Under the pieces are notes generated by a model. It searched no databases, was not told the origin of the DNA, and was given only the letters and a program-made list of their open reading frames with translations. The translations under genes were made by a program, and so were the position numbers. 64,000 nt of DNA. It comes from Hymenobacter guriensis. GTDB lineage: Bacteria > Bacteroidota > Bacteroidia > Cytophagales > Hymenobacteraceae. Location: assembly GCF_015773195.1 (NCBI RefSeq), contig NZ_JADWYK010000017.1:62001-126000 (forward strand), given 5' to 3'. Positions 7,585 through 15,656 of this stretch are shown here, piece by piece (within the stretch, counting starts at the first letter, position 1; every line of letters begins with the position of its first letter).

Positions 7585-9441
7585 GCGCGTGAGCACCAGC
7601 CGGCGCGTAACGTGGGCCGCGCCCGGCAGCTCCAGCTGCACCAGATACACCCCGGCAGGCAGCCCCGTCAGGCGCAGCTCAGGTTGCCCGGCCTCGGCGG
7701 CGGGCTGCTGCCACACCGGGCGGCCCAGCGCATCGAGCACGGTAGCGCGCAGGTAGCGGCCCTGCACCTGCACCACCCCGGCGCTGGGGTTAGGAAACAG
7801 CGCTACCGTAGCGGCACCAGCCGCAGCCGTACCGGCCGTTACCACCCCCGACATCACCGGCCGCATCATGGGGGCGCCGGCGGGCGTGGTGCTGGTAGTC
7901 GTCCAGGCGTTCTGGGCCTGATAGAACAGGTAATCCTGGGGAACGGTGCTGTTCAAATCAAGCCCAAACCGCACGAACTGGCCGATGGAGGGCTGCCCGT
8001 AGCCCACCAGAAACGAGCCGCTCACGGGCACCGGGCTGGCAAAGCTGACTTCTACAAACCCATTGCTACCAGCCGTAGCGGGCACAGTGAAGGTGGCATT
8101 GGCTTTAGGCTCGGGCTTCGGCTTGCCATCAGTACCCAGCTCCCACACGGCCACCGTAATGCTGCGGCCCGCCGCGTTGGGCAGCTCGGGGTATAACAGC
8201 ACGCTCTTCACCTGGTCGGGGCGGTTGAGGTCAATTCGGTAAGCAAAATAGGAAAGCGGGCCGCTCGACAAGGCCGGCAGGTTCACGGCCGCTTCGGGCG
8301 TGCCATCGTCATAGGCGTAGTAGTCGGCCAGCTCTGTTACGCGCGAAATCGAGTCGTTGGGTTGCGTGAGTGGGTTGGTTTCGCGGGCGTCGAGTACCAG
8401 CGTGTGGCGGATGCGCTGGGGGGCGCCCGTCAGCAGCTGGCTTGCTACGGTGCGCAGGTCGCCGGTAATCGGGATTTGCCGGGAGTTGGCATCCACTGAG
8501 CGGTTGCCCGTCACGTACGGCAGCTCGGGGCCACCGGGCAGGCTCCGGGCCGTGCCGCGCCACTCAATGGGCGTCGGCTCGGGGCTCACGGCAAAGTTGT
8601 TGATGGTCGTAGTCGTCTGGTCGTTGAGCTCCTCGGCGGGGGAAGGAGCCGCGGCCAGCTGCACGGCCGGCATGCTGGCATAGCGCTTCAGCAAAGACGA
8701 AAGCGGGGCACTGGTGGCGAAATCCAAGAATGCCAGGTCAGTAGCCGAGCGGTTGCGGTCCAGGCGTACGTAGTCGATGCTCCAGGCGTCGCGGGTAAAG
8801 GCCTGGCTGCCGATGCTGTGCAGCCGGAACTGGAAGCCCGCGTGCAAGTACTTTTCGTCGGTCACCGGGAATATTTCCTGCATAAACTCGGTGCGCTGGC
8901 CCGTGCTCCGCTGCGTCCAGATGGTTTGCCAGATGTCGTTCTTATCCAGAAATTCCAGGCTCAGGGCCACGGTGCGCGAAGAGCTGGCCGCCGACGGAGC
9001 CCCCACGATGCTGCCCGCCTGCCAAAAAAAGCTCAGGTACACGTTGGCGCCCGGCGTTTGCCCGCTCAGGTCGATGGGTAAGGAGGTCAGCGTGTCGGTG
9101 TCGCTATACACGGTAGAGCTGCCGTAGGGGGCGCCATTGGCCCGCAGCCCGTCGAAAGTGGCTACGTTGCGCGAGGGCGCCGCTACCGGAAATCGGTTGT
9201 TGACCAGCACGCCGCCGCTGGGCTCCCAGTGTTCGGCGTTGGGGTTGCCTTCGGGCTGCTGGGCAAAGTCATCGAAGAATGGTAGCGCCAAAGCCGCCCG
9301 GCGAGCGGCCACGCCCCCGCGTGGAGCTGGCGCCTTGCGGGCCGGATCAGCTGAAAGTGGGCTGACTTCCTGGGCCCACGCGTGCTGGCTCAGGAGCAAG
9401 GCCGCCAGCAGCACGCCATTAACAATAGAAATACACTTCAT
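7582..9441 (-). CDS. Secreted protein with type IX secretion C-terminal domain
   Basis: 619 residues from ATG 9441. A signal peptide covers about residues 1-23 (MKCISIVNGVLLAALLLSQ, then HAWAQ). The C terminus is a typical T9SS type A sorting domain: ALFPNPSAGVVQVQG, then VLDALGRPVW, then LPAGVYLVQL and a final basic RRLVLTR. The body is unrecognised: beta-rich, with jelly-roll-like stretches and proline/alanine patches. It is presumably carried across the outer membrane and anchored or released. The open frame extends to 9555 but enters an inverted repeat, so the start with a signal peptide was chosen. Confidence 0.85.
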   Translation of the reverse strand: MKCISIVNGVLLAALLLSQHAWAQEVSPLSADPARKAPAPRGGVAARRAALALPFFDDFAQQPEGNPNAEHWEPSGGVLVNNRFPVAAPSRNVATFDGLRANGAPYGSSTVYSDTDTLTSLPIDLSGQTPGANVYLSFFWQAGSIVGAPSAASSSRTVALSLEFLDKNDIWQTIWTQRSTGQRTEFMQEIFPVTDEKYLHAGFQFRLHSIGSQAFTRDAWSIDYVRLDRNRSATDLAFLDFATSAPLSSLLKRYASMPAVQLAAAPSPAEELNDQTTTTINNFAVSPEPTPIEWRGTARSLPGGPELPYVTGNRSVDANSRQIPITGDLRTVASQLLTGAPQRIRHTLVLDARETNPLTQPNDSISRVTELADYYAYDDGTPEAAVNLPALSSGPLSYFAYRIDLNRPDQVKSVLLYPELPNAAGRSITVAVWELGTDGKPKPEPKANATFTVPATAGSNGFVEVSFASPVPVSGSFLVGYGQPSIGQFVRFGLDLNSTVPQDYLFYQAQNAWTTTSTTPAGAPMMRPVMSGVVTAGTAAAGAATVALFPNPSAGVVQVQGRYLRATVLDALGRPVWQQPAAEAGQPELRLTGLPAGVYLVQLELPGAAHVTRRLVLTR

Positions 9442-9482
9442 CGTAGGCAAGTTACTGGATGTATGCGCTAATGTGGAAAATG

Positions 9483-9646
9483 TGGTTCTCGTATCATGGC
9501 GAGCAGCGACGCCATCCATCCTGAACAGCACCAGACACAGGTTTTGCTCCGTCAATTTCTGGCGCTGGCCAAGCTTCAGCGCATTTCAGGGCTTGGTACG
9601 TTGCCTGGGACGGATGGCGTCGCTGCTCGCCATGATCCGAGAACCA
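9483..9646. repeat. REP-like inverted repeat, copy 1
   Basis: Arms of about 39 bases (9483-9521 and 9608-9646) are reverse complements with two or three mismatches around an 86-base centre. The arm contains ATCATGGCGAGCAGCGACGC. It shares the TCATnnCGAG start with two other copies in the window. It lies in the spacer between the PASTA gene terminator and the T9SS gene. Confidence 0.85.
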
Positions 9647-9651
9647 CTCAA

Positions 9652-9692
9652 CGAAAAAAGCCCGCGGCCAGTGCGGCGGCGGGCTTTTTTCA
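9652..9692 (-). terminator. Terminator of the PASTA-protein gene
   Basis: AAAAAAGCCCGC (9654-9665) pairs with GCGGGCTTTTTT (9679-9690). It lies just past the stop at 9708. Confidence 0.85.
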
Positions 9693-9707
9693 GACAAAAT
9701 AGGGGGC

Positions 9708-10493
9708 TTACTTCACTTCTTTGATGGGCGCCTCGCCGGCCACCCACAAATCGACCAGCTGGCCCGTGCGGATGGTAGCGCCGGGCGCCGACACGGGGCG
9801 TTGCCGCACCACGGTGCCCTCGGTCTGGCCTTCCTCCGGCGCTTGGTAGAAAGTAGCACCCAGTAGCAAGCCCTGGCCGGCCAGCAGAGTAGCGGCTTCG
9901 TCGGCGGGCATATTCACTACGTTGGGCACCGGGAATTCCTGATTGCCTAGACCGTCACCTACTTGTAGATCTACTTTTGTGCCTTTGGCAATAGGGGCAC
10001 CGGGGGCTATTTCCTTGCCGTTCACCAGCTGCTTGAGTACCGCGTTCTGAGCTGGGTCGGGCACCAGTTGAATTTGACCGACATTCAAATCATAGCTTTT
10101 CAGAATCATCTGGGCATTCTTCACCGAGCCTTCCGTGAGCTTGGGCATCTTGATGACGGGCGGGTTTTTCATGGCCACCGCAATGTAGATTTTGCGGCCT
10201 TCCTTTACCCGGTCGCCGGGGCGCGGCTCCTGCGTGAGCACGGTGCCGGGCCGCACCGAGGCATCGTAGCTGCTGTCGTCCACGAAGTAGGCCAGGTTCC
10301 GCTCGTCGAGGTAATCTTCCAGGGCTTCCTGGTTCATGCCCGTGATTTTGGGCACCACAATGGTTTCGCCGTGGTTGGTGGTGAAGGGCAGATACACGTA
10401 GAAAAAGCCCAGTACCAGCAGGGCCACCAGCGCCGCAATGGCGGCCAGGTGCTTCACCACATCCAGGGGCGTATCCGATTTAAAGAAAGACAT
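9708..10493 (-). CDS. Membrane-anchored protein with three PASTA domains
   Basis: 261 residues. A short cytoplasmic start is followed by one membrane helix (about 15-35, LAAIAALVALLVLGFFYVYL). Three PASTA repeats follow, beginning IVVPKITGM, IKMPKLTEGS and FPVPNVVNM, each with the usual late G-(T)-x-V/I-x(2)-V strand (TVLTQEPRPGDRV, TKVDLQVG, GTVVRQRPVSAPGA). PASTA domains bind peptidoglycan stem peptides or beta-lactams; no kinase or penicillin-binding domain is fused. It lies downstream of the double D-Ala-D-Ala ligase on the same strand, so a cell-wall role is plausible. A TAGCTTTG box is at 10528-10535. Confidence 0.85.
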   Translation of the reverse strand: MSFFKSDTPLDVVKHLAAIAALVALLVLGFFYVYLPFTTNHGETIVVPKITGMNQEALEDYLDERNLAYFVDDSSYDASVRPGTVLTQEPRPGDRVKEGRKIYIAVAMKNPPVIKMPKLTEGSVKNAQMILKSYDLNVGQIQLVPDPAQNAVLKQLVNGKEIAPGAPIAKGTKVDLQVGDGLGNQEFPVPNVVNMPADEAATLLAGQGLLLGATFYQAPEEGQTEGTVVRQRPVSAPGATIRTGQLVDLWVAGEAPIKEVK

Positions 10494-10527
10494 GATAGAA
10501 AAGGAGGTAGAAGGCGCGAGTAGCTGG

Positions 10528-10535
10528 CAAAGCTA
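10528..10535 (-). promoter_or_regulatory. -7 box TAGCTTTG of the PASTA gene
   Basis: Perfect TAnnTTTG on the minus strand, 34 bases before the start codon. Confidence 0.5.
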
Positions 10536-10584
10536 GGAATTTGGCAGCTATGCCGGAGAGAAGCCAGCAGAGTTTCAATTGATG

Positions 10585-10666
10585 CTGTCATTCCGAGCAA
10601 AGCGAGGAATCTGGGGTTATCATTCACCGGCTTACCTCAGATTCCTCGCTTTGCTCGGAATGACAG
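10585..10666. repeat. REP-like inverted repeat, copy 2
   Basis: Perfect 29-base arms (10585-10613 and 10638-10666) around a 24-base loop. The arm includes TGTCATTCCGAGCAAAGCGA. It starts 6 bases past the ddl stop and could fold into a strong RNA hairpin that ends or protects that transcript. Confidence 0.9.
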
Positions 10667-10672
10667 TTCTGG

Positions 10673-13423
10673 TTACACCTGAGCCTTTTCCGTACGCTGC
10701 TTGCCGAACTCCAGAATCCGGTCGATGAAGTCGTAGGGTGTGTAGCCGGCCAGGGCAGTCTGGTGGAAGATGCAGGTGGCGGGCGTCATGCCGGGCAGGG
10801 AGTTTACCTCGATGATAATCACCTCCACGGCCCCGCTCTGGCGCACCCGCACAAACGCATCAATGCGGGCGTAGCCCTGGATGTTGAGGATTTCCGCCAC
10901 CCGGCGCAGCTCCTTCTTCACTTCCTCCGAAATGCGCTGGCGCTCCGTGAGGTCAGCGGCGTAGCGGGCTGGGGTAATGTTCTGGCCTTCGCCGGCCAGG
11001 AATTTCTCTTCCAGGCTCAGCACTTCACCGGTTGCCAACGCCTCCGAAGCCTCAAACACTTCTATCTGTAGTTGGCCGTTCTCGTCCCAGTGCGTGAGCA
11101 AGCCGCCCGTAACTTCCAGGAAGTGGGCCGCGCCGTCGCGGTCGATGAGGGTTTCTACCAGGAAAGCTTCCTTCTGCGGGAATTCTTCCTTGAAGCCCAG
11201 GCTGAGCGTGGTAGCTTCGGCGGGCATCAGGTCTTCCTGCTCCCGGAAAATCAGGCGGGTAAAAGCTTCCAGCTCCGCCCGGTTCTTGATTTTCTTCACC
11301 GCCGAGGAGCAGCCGTCGTCGGCGGGCTTGGCAATGAAGGGGTAGGGAAACTGCGTTTCGAGGCTGCGGTAGAAGCTTTCGGCGTCGGCGTCCCACTCCA
11401 GGCGGTTGGCCATGCGGTGCTCAGCCACGCGCAGGCCCGCCTCGCGCAGGCGCTTGTTGGTTTCGAACTTGTTGATGGTGATGCTGGAGCTTTCCACACC
11501 CGAGCCATTGTAGGGCAGGCCGAACTTTTCCAGCTCCCGCTGCAGGGCGCCGTCCTCGCCGGGCCGGCCGTGCAGGGCAATGAACACCTCATCCACCATG
11601 CCCGCCAGCTCCTCAAAGGAAACGCGCCGGGGCTGGGCCGTGGGCTGACCAGCGTAGGTGCTGGTAATGGCCGAAGCCTCGCGGCGGATGCGCTCCAGAA
11701 TGGGGTGCAGGCCGTGGCCCGCTTCCATGTGCTCCACTTTCTCGCGGATGTCGTCGGCATTGTCCTTGAGCATCACGTTGATGGGCAGCACGTAGAGGCG
11801 GAACTCTTGGCTGTTGCCGGTCAGGAACACGGGTACCGGCTCGTACTTGACGCTGGAGCTGAGCTTCTCGAAGATGTTGCGGCCGCTTTCCACCGAAATG
11901 TGCCGCTCCGAGGAGTAGCCGCCCATAATCACGGCTACCTTGGTGCGGGTACGCTCCTCAGCAGCCCGGGCGGCCACGGCCGCATCCAACCGGGCCAGCA
12001 ACCCCGCCAGTTTTACTGGCCTCAGCCCGGCCCGCCGCCGCGCCGCCAGGGAGGTGCGAATCAGGTAGGTGAGGAACTGCGAGGGGTTCAGCCCAATTTC
12101 GGCAGCCTGGTGGAAAAAGAACGAGGCCGGCAGCATGCCCGACGTGGTGTTCGGGTCGTTGAGAAACAACTGACCATCGGGGCCAATAAACCCGTCGAGG
12201 CGGGCATATACCTGGAAGCCGAAGGTGCGGAACATTTCCTCGCAGGCTTCCCGGATGCGCTGGATTTCCGCTTCAGGCAGGTCAATAGGCGTGATTTTGC
12301 GGGCCAGGCCGGGGAGGTATTTCGAGCGGTAGTCGAACATTTCCTCGCCCTTCACAATCTCGGTGGGCGGTAGGGCCAGCGGCTGCCCGCTGGGGTCTTC
12401 CACCACGATGCAAGAAAACTCGCGGCCCTGTACGAAGCTTTCCACCAACACCTGGGTTTCACCTTCCACGCTGGTCAGGCGCACCGCCTCGGCGGTTTGC
12501 AGCCGCTCGTTCAGCGCGTTCAGCAGCTGCTCAGGCTGGTAAATCAGTTGAGTTTCTGGTTTCTGGTTTCTGGTTTCTGGTTGGTCACTCAAACTAGCAA
12601 CTAGCAACGAGGAACTAGAAACTACAACGGGCAGGCCGATACCCTCGCGGATATCCACCAGCTGCTGCAGCCACATGGTTTTCTGCTGCTCCGATAGCGC
12701 CTGCCACTCTGCTTGTGTCACGGTTTTGCGGAACAGGCTGCGCTCTACGGCCGTGGCAAACTTGGCCACGTCGGCTTCGCGCAAGATGCTGATGCCGATG
12801 CTGCTGCCCTGGCGCGGGGCCTTGAATACCAAGGGTAGGCCCAACTCCCGCACCAGATAGTCCAGCGTAGCCTGCGCATCGGCCACGTCCCACTCTTCAG
12901 CCGTGATAAGGCGGAAATCGGGCGTGGGACGGTTGAGAGCTTTTAGTAGCTTTTTCTGGGCAATTTTATCGATGCCAAAAGCCGAGGGCAGAATGCCGGA
13001 GCCCGAGTACGGAATGCCGTACCATTCCAGCAGGCCCTGAATGGCCCCATCCTCACCGCCCGGGCCGTGCAAAGCCAGGAAGGCAAAATCCATGAGGCCA
13101 GCTAGCTCCTGGGGCTCCACGCGGCGGCCTACTGCCGAGATGATGCGGTCCTGCTCATCCTGGCTCAGTTCGCCCAGGCTTTCAAAGTACATCTGCACCG
13201 GCAGCTCGGTGCGCGGCAGCGCCGACACGGGCGGGTAGAAGTCCCGGATAGTGCCTTTATAGATGTATTCCCACTCCAGCTGAATGAAGTTGCCGCGGCT
13301 GTCCACAAATATGGGCACGGCCTCAAACAAGGACTTATCCAGATTATCGTACACGGTGCGGCCGCCCGCGAAGCTGATTTCCCGCTCGCGCGACGGGCCA
13401 CCGAAGAAGATGCCAATTTTCAT
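10673..13423 (-). CDS. Tandem double D-alanine-D-alanine ligase
   Basis: 916 residues, about twice a normal Ddl (300-370). Module 1 (1 to about 490) has GGPSREREIS, ALHGPGGEDG, IDKIAQKK, KAPRQGSSIGIS, the omega-loop DYRSKY, and a metal site LNDPNTTSGM where the usual Glu is Asp. Module 2 (about 493-916) has GGYSSERHIS, ALHGRPGEDG, NKFETNK, KPADDGCSSAV, LSLEEKF in place of the Tyr loop, and a canonical metal site IEVNSLPGMT. Ddl makes the D-Ala-D-Ala dipeptide of peptidoglycan; whether one or both modules act is unknown. Residues about 267-291 are encoded by a heptamer repeat. The start follows a TACCTTTG box by 8 bases; the frame opens to 13465 but that would precede the promoter. Confidence 0.85.
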   Translation of the reverse strand: MKIGIFFGGPSREREISFAGGRTVYDNLDKSLFEAVPIFVDSRGNFIQLEWEYIYKGTIRDFYPPVSALPRTELPVQMYFESLGELSQDEQDRIISAVGRRVEPQELAGLMDFAFLALHGPGGEDGAIQGLLEWYGIPYSGSGILPSAFGIDKIAQKKLLKALNRPTPDFRLITAEEWDVADAQATLDYLVRELGLPLVFKAPRQGSSIGISILREADVAKFATAVERSLFRKTVTQAEWQALSEQQKTMWLQQLVDIREGIGLPVVVSSSSLLVASLSDQPETRNQKPETQLIYQPEQLLNALNERLQTAEAVRLTSVEGETQVLVESFVQGREFSCIVVEDPSGQPLALPPTEIVKGEEMFDYRSKYLPGLARKITPIDLPEAEIQRIREACEEMFRTFGFQVYARLDGFIGPDGQLFLNDPNTTSGMLPASFFFHQAAEIGLNPSQFLTYLIRTSLAARRRAGLRPVKLAGLLARLDAAVAARAAEERTRTKVAVIMGGYSSERHISVESGRNIFEKLSSSVKYEPVPVFLTGNSQEFRLYVLPINVMLKDNADDIREKVEHMEAGHGLHPILERIRREASAITSTYAGQPTAQPRRVSFEELAGMVDEVFIALHGRPGEDGALQRELEKFGLPYNGSGVESSSITINKFETNKRLREAGLRVAEHRMANRLEWDADAESFYRSLETQFPYPFIAKPADDGCSSAVKKIKNRAELEAFTRLIFREQEDLMPAEATTLSLGFKEEFPQKEAFLVETLIDRDGAAHFLEVTGGLLTHWDENGQLQIEVFEASEALATGEVLSLEEKFLAGEGQNITPARYAADLTERQRISEEVKKELRRVAEILNIQGYARIDAFVRVRQSGAVEVIIIEVNSLPGMTPATCIFHQTALAGYTPYDFIDRILEFGKQRTEKAQV
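12551..12625. repeat. Inverted heptamer array inside the ddl coding sequence (locus b)
   Basis: Plus-strand units AGTTTCT, GGTTTCT x3 (12551-12578), then a short centre, then AAACTAG, CAACTAG, CAACGAG, GAACTAG, AAACTAC (12591-12625), the imperfect reverse complement of the same 7-bp pattern. It stays in frame, coding a low-complexity patch with QPETRNQKPETQ. Confidence 0.8.
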
Positions 13424-13431
13424 ATCAAGGG

Positions 13432-13439
13432 CAAAGGTA
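13432..13439 (-). promoter_or_regulatory. -7 box TACCTTTG of the double ddl
   Basis: Perfect TAnnTTTG on the minus strand, ending 8 bases before the ATG, like the recQ arrangement. Confidence 0.55.
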
Positions 13440-13568
13440 AAACATCTGTCATTGCAAGAAGGCACAACAAACCAAAGGCCGATGTATCCCCTGGTAATGA
13501 CAACTACTCACCGGTCGCGTGTCACCTCATTACCTATCTTCGCCCCAGCCAAACCCAATTCCTGTTCC

Positions 13569-14753
13569 ATGAAAACCCTCGATCAGTACAACTTCGCCGG
13601 CAAGCGCGCCGTGGTGCGCGTAGACTTCAACGTGCCGCTCGACAAAAGCTTCACCATCACCGACGATACCCGCATCCGGGCCGCTACGCCCACTATCCGG
13701 AAAATCCTGGCCGATGGCGGCTCGGTGGTGCTGCTTTCGCACCTGGGCCGGCCCAAAGGTGGCCCCGAGGACAAGTACTCGCTCAAGCACATTGTGGCCC
13801 GCCTGGGTGAGGAGTACGGGCAGGAAGTACAGTTTGCAACTGATGCACTAGACGCTGAGGCCCAGGCCCAGGCCCTGCAGCCCGGCCAGATACTGCTGGT
13901 AGAAAACGTGCGCTTTTATGCTGAGGAAGAGAAAGGTAACGCCGATTTTGCGGCCAAGCTGGCTAAGCTCGGCGACGTGTATGTGAACGACGCATTCGGT
14001 GCGGCCCACCGTAAGCATGCCTCCACGGCCGTTATTGCTGAGTCGTTTGCCGCCGCAGACCGCGTGGGCGGCTACCTGCTGCAGGGCGAGCTGGACAACG
14101 CCAAAAAAGTGCTGGAAGAAGCTGAGCGCCCCTTCACTGCTATTATGGGCGGGGCCAAGATTTCCGACAAAATCCTCATCATTGAAAAGCTGCTCGATAA
14201 GGTAGATAACCTGCTCATCGGGGGCGGCATGGCCTATACCTTCGCCAAAGCGCAGGGCGGCAGCATCGGCAATTCCTTGCTGGAGGCCGACAAGATGGAT
14301 CTGGCGCTGGAGCTGATTGAAAAAGCCAAAGCCAAAGGCGTGAATCTGCTGCTGCCCACCGACAGCCTCATTGCCGACAAGTTTGCCAACGATGCCGAAA
14401 CGAAAGTGACGCCGAACAACCAGATTCCTGACGGCTGGATGGGCCTCGACCTGGGCCCCGACTCCATCAAGGCATTCAGCGAGGTGGTACGCAACTCCAA
14501 AACCATCCTCTGGAACGGGCCCATGGGTGTGTTTGAAATGAGCAGCTTCGCTAAAGGAACCGAAACCATAGCTCAGGCCATTGCTGATGCTACCCAGCAG
14601 GGCGCCTTCAGCCTCATCGGCGGCGGCGACTCGGCAGCGGCTGTCAACCAGCTTGGTTTCTCAGAGAAGGTAAGCTACATCAGCACCGGCGGCGGCGCCC
14701 TGCTGGAGTACATGGAAGGCAAGGAGCTTCCCGGGGTTACAGCGTTGGGGTAG
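13569..14753 (+). CDS. pgk: Phosphoglycerate kinase
   Basis: 394 residues, the usual length. It begins MKTLDQYNFAGKRAVVRVDF and shows the substrate-binding RVDFNVPL, SHLGRPKG and the C-terminal nucleotide loop (LIGGGDSAAAV, then ISTGGGALLEYMEG). It transfers phosphate between 1,3-bisphosphoglycerate and ADP in glycolysis/gluconeogenesis. The open frame reaches back to 13284 through the ddl promoter, so ATG 13569 was chosen. A TATCTTCG -7-like element is at 13535-13542. It is divergent from ddl and ends at a terminator within a REP-like repeat. Confidence 0.97.
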   Translation: MKTLDQYNFAGKRAVVRVDFNVPLDKSFTITDDTRIRAATPTIRKILADGGSVVLLSHLGRPKGGPEDKYSLKHIVARLGEEYGQEVQFATDALDAEAQAQALQPGQILLVENVRFYAEEEKGNADFAAKLAKLGDVYVNDAFGAAHRKHASTAVIAESFAAADRVGGYLLQGELDNAKKVLEEAERPFTAIMGGAKISDKILIIEKLLDKVDNLLIGGGMAYTFAKAQGGSIGNSLLEADKMDLALELIEKAKAKGVNLLLPTDSLIADKFANDAETKVTPNNQIPDGWMGLDLGPDSIKAFSEVVRNSKTILWNGPMGVFEMSSFAKGTETIAQAIADATQQGAFSLIGGGDSAAAVNQLGFSEKVSYISTGGGALLEYMEGKELPGVTALG

Positions 14754-14792
14754 GTTTAGAAGTGAGTAAGTGATTTAGCGAGTTAGTGAGCT

Positions 14793-14955
14793 TGTCATTG
14801 CGAGGCAGAGCCGAAGCAATCCGTCCTGAACAACGCTCGACACCCTGAAATGTGCAAAGCCCCTGACGTCCGTGCTGACGTCAGGGGCTTTGTGGTAAAA
14901 AGATGGGTCTGGTATTGCTCAGGACGGATTGCTTCAGCTCTGCCTCGCAATGACA
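14793..14955. repeat. REP-like inverted repeat, copy 3, enclosing the pgk terminator
   Basis: Arms 14793-14829 and 14919-14955 are reverse complements at 36 of 37 positions; the arm starts TGTCATTGCGAGGCAGAG. The centre holds a separate perfect hairpin (14855-14892). Just upstream, 14763-14794 reads as four degenerate 8-bp units starting GTGA/GCGA. Confidence 0.9.
14855..14892. terminator. Terminator of pgk (nested in the REP-like repeat)
   Basis: CAAAGCCCCTGACGT (14855-14869) pairs perfectly with ACGTCAGGGGCTTTG (14878-14892). It lies between converging genes and may serve both. Confidence 0.75.
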
Positions 14956-14969
14956 CCCTTACCGTTTCC

Positions 14970-15614
14970 CTAATTCAGATAAGGTGTTTCCAGGTCCTGG
15001 CCCATGAGCTTGATGGAGTCCAGCGACAGGCGGCCGGTGAGGCGGGTGCTGAGCGTGCGCAGCTCCTTTTCCGATAGCACATTGAGGTGGTGCAGCCAGT
15101 TGAGGCGGTGCAGCTGCAGCTCGATGGGTCCCAGCGGGTTCACCTGGGCATATTCGTCGCGCAGGTAGCCGTGGGCGCGGCGGCGCAGTTCATCCGTGAA
15201 ATTTTCCAGCGCGTCGCGGCGGCCGGGCTGGTCGCGTAGCGTCAGGCGCAGGCGGTTGGTGCTGAGCGTTACGCTCCGGCCCAGGTACCGGCGCCCCAGG
15301 TATACCAGGCTTAGGCCCGCGCCAAACGCCAGCACGGCTACCCATTCGGCCAGGCCCGCCCCATGCTGCATAGCATGAATGCCAAACTGCACCCCCAGCC
15401 ACATAAGCACCCACAGCAGAGGCCGGGGCAATGCCAGCGGGCCGGGCACGGCATATTCCAGCGCCACGGGCAGCAGTTCTTCGTAGGGAATTTCACTTTC
15501 CAGCCACGCTACCCCGTTGCGCCGCCGCTGGCTCACATACAGCCCATGCCGCCGCAGAACCAGCAGCGTAGTGCCCCGCAGCAGATTTGATTGAGAAAAT
15601 TGCAGAAACGTCAT
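14970..15614 (-). CDS. Two-helix membrane protein, PH-like with a short SHOCT-like tail (unknown role)
   Basis: 214 residues. The N-terminal 60 residues are beta-rich (GTTLLVLRRHGLYV, SEIPYEELLPVALEY). Two membrane helices follow (about 70-86 and 92-108), then a second beta-rich stretch (SVTLSTNRLRLTL). The C terminus ends in LNWLHHLNVLSEKELRTLSTRL, shaped like the short helical SHOCT motif. The arrangement resembles bacterial PH-domain membrane proteins; function is not known. It is 42 bases downstream of the M50 protease gene and probably cotranscribed with it. Confidence 0.7.
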   Translation of the reverse strand: MTFLQFSQSNLLRGTTLLVLRRHGLYVSQRRRNGVAWLESEIPYEELLPVALEYAVPGPLALPRPLLWVLMWLGVQFGIHAMQHGAGLAEWVAVLAFGAGLSLVYLGRRYLGRSVTLSTNRLRLTLRDQPGRRDALENFTDELRRRAHGYLRDEYAQVNPLGPIELQLHRLNWLHHLNVLSEKELRTLSTRLTGRLSLDSIKLMGQDLETPYLN

Positions 15615-15656
15615 GAACAATGCCGGCGCGGCAGACGCGCACCCAGCGGATAAAAA

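Noticed and set aside
11072..12373. 433-codon plus-strand frame opposite ddl
   Set aside because: Shadow of the ligase gene; no motif and unusual composition.
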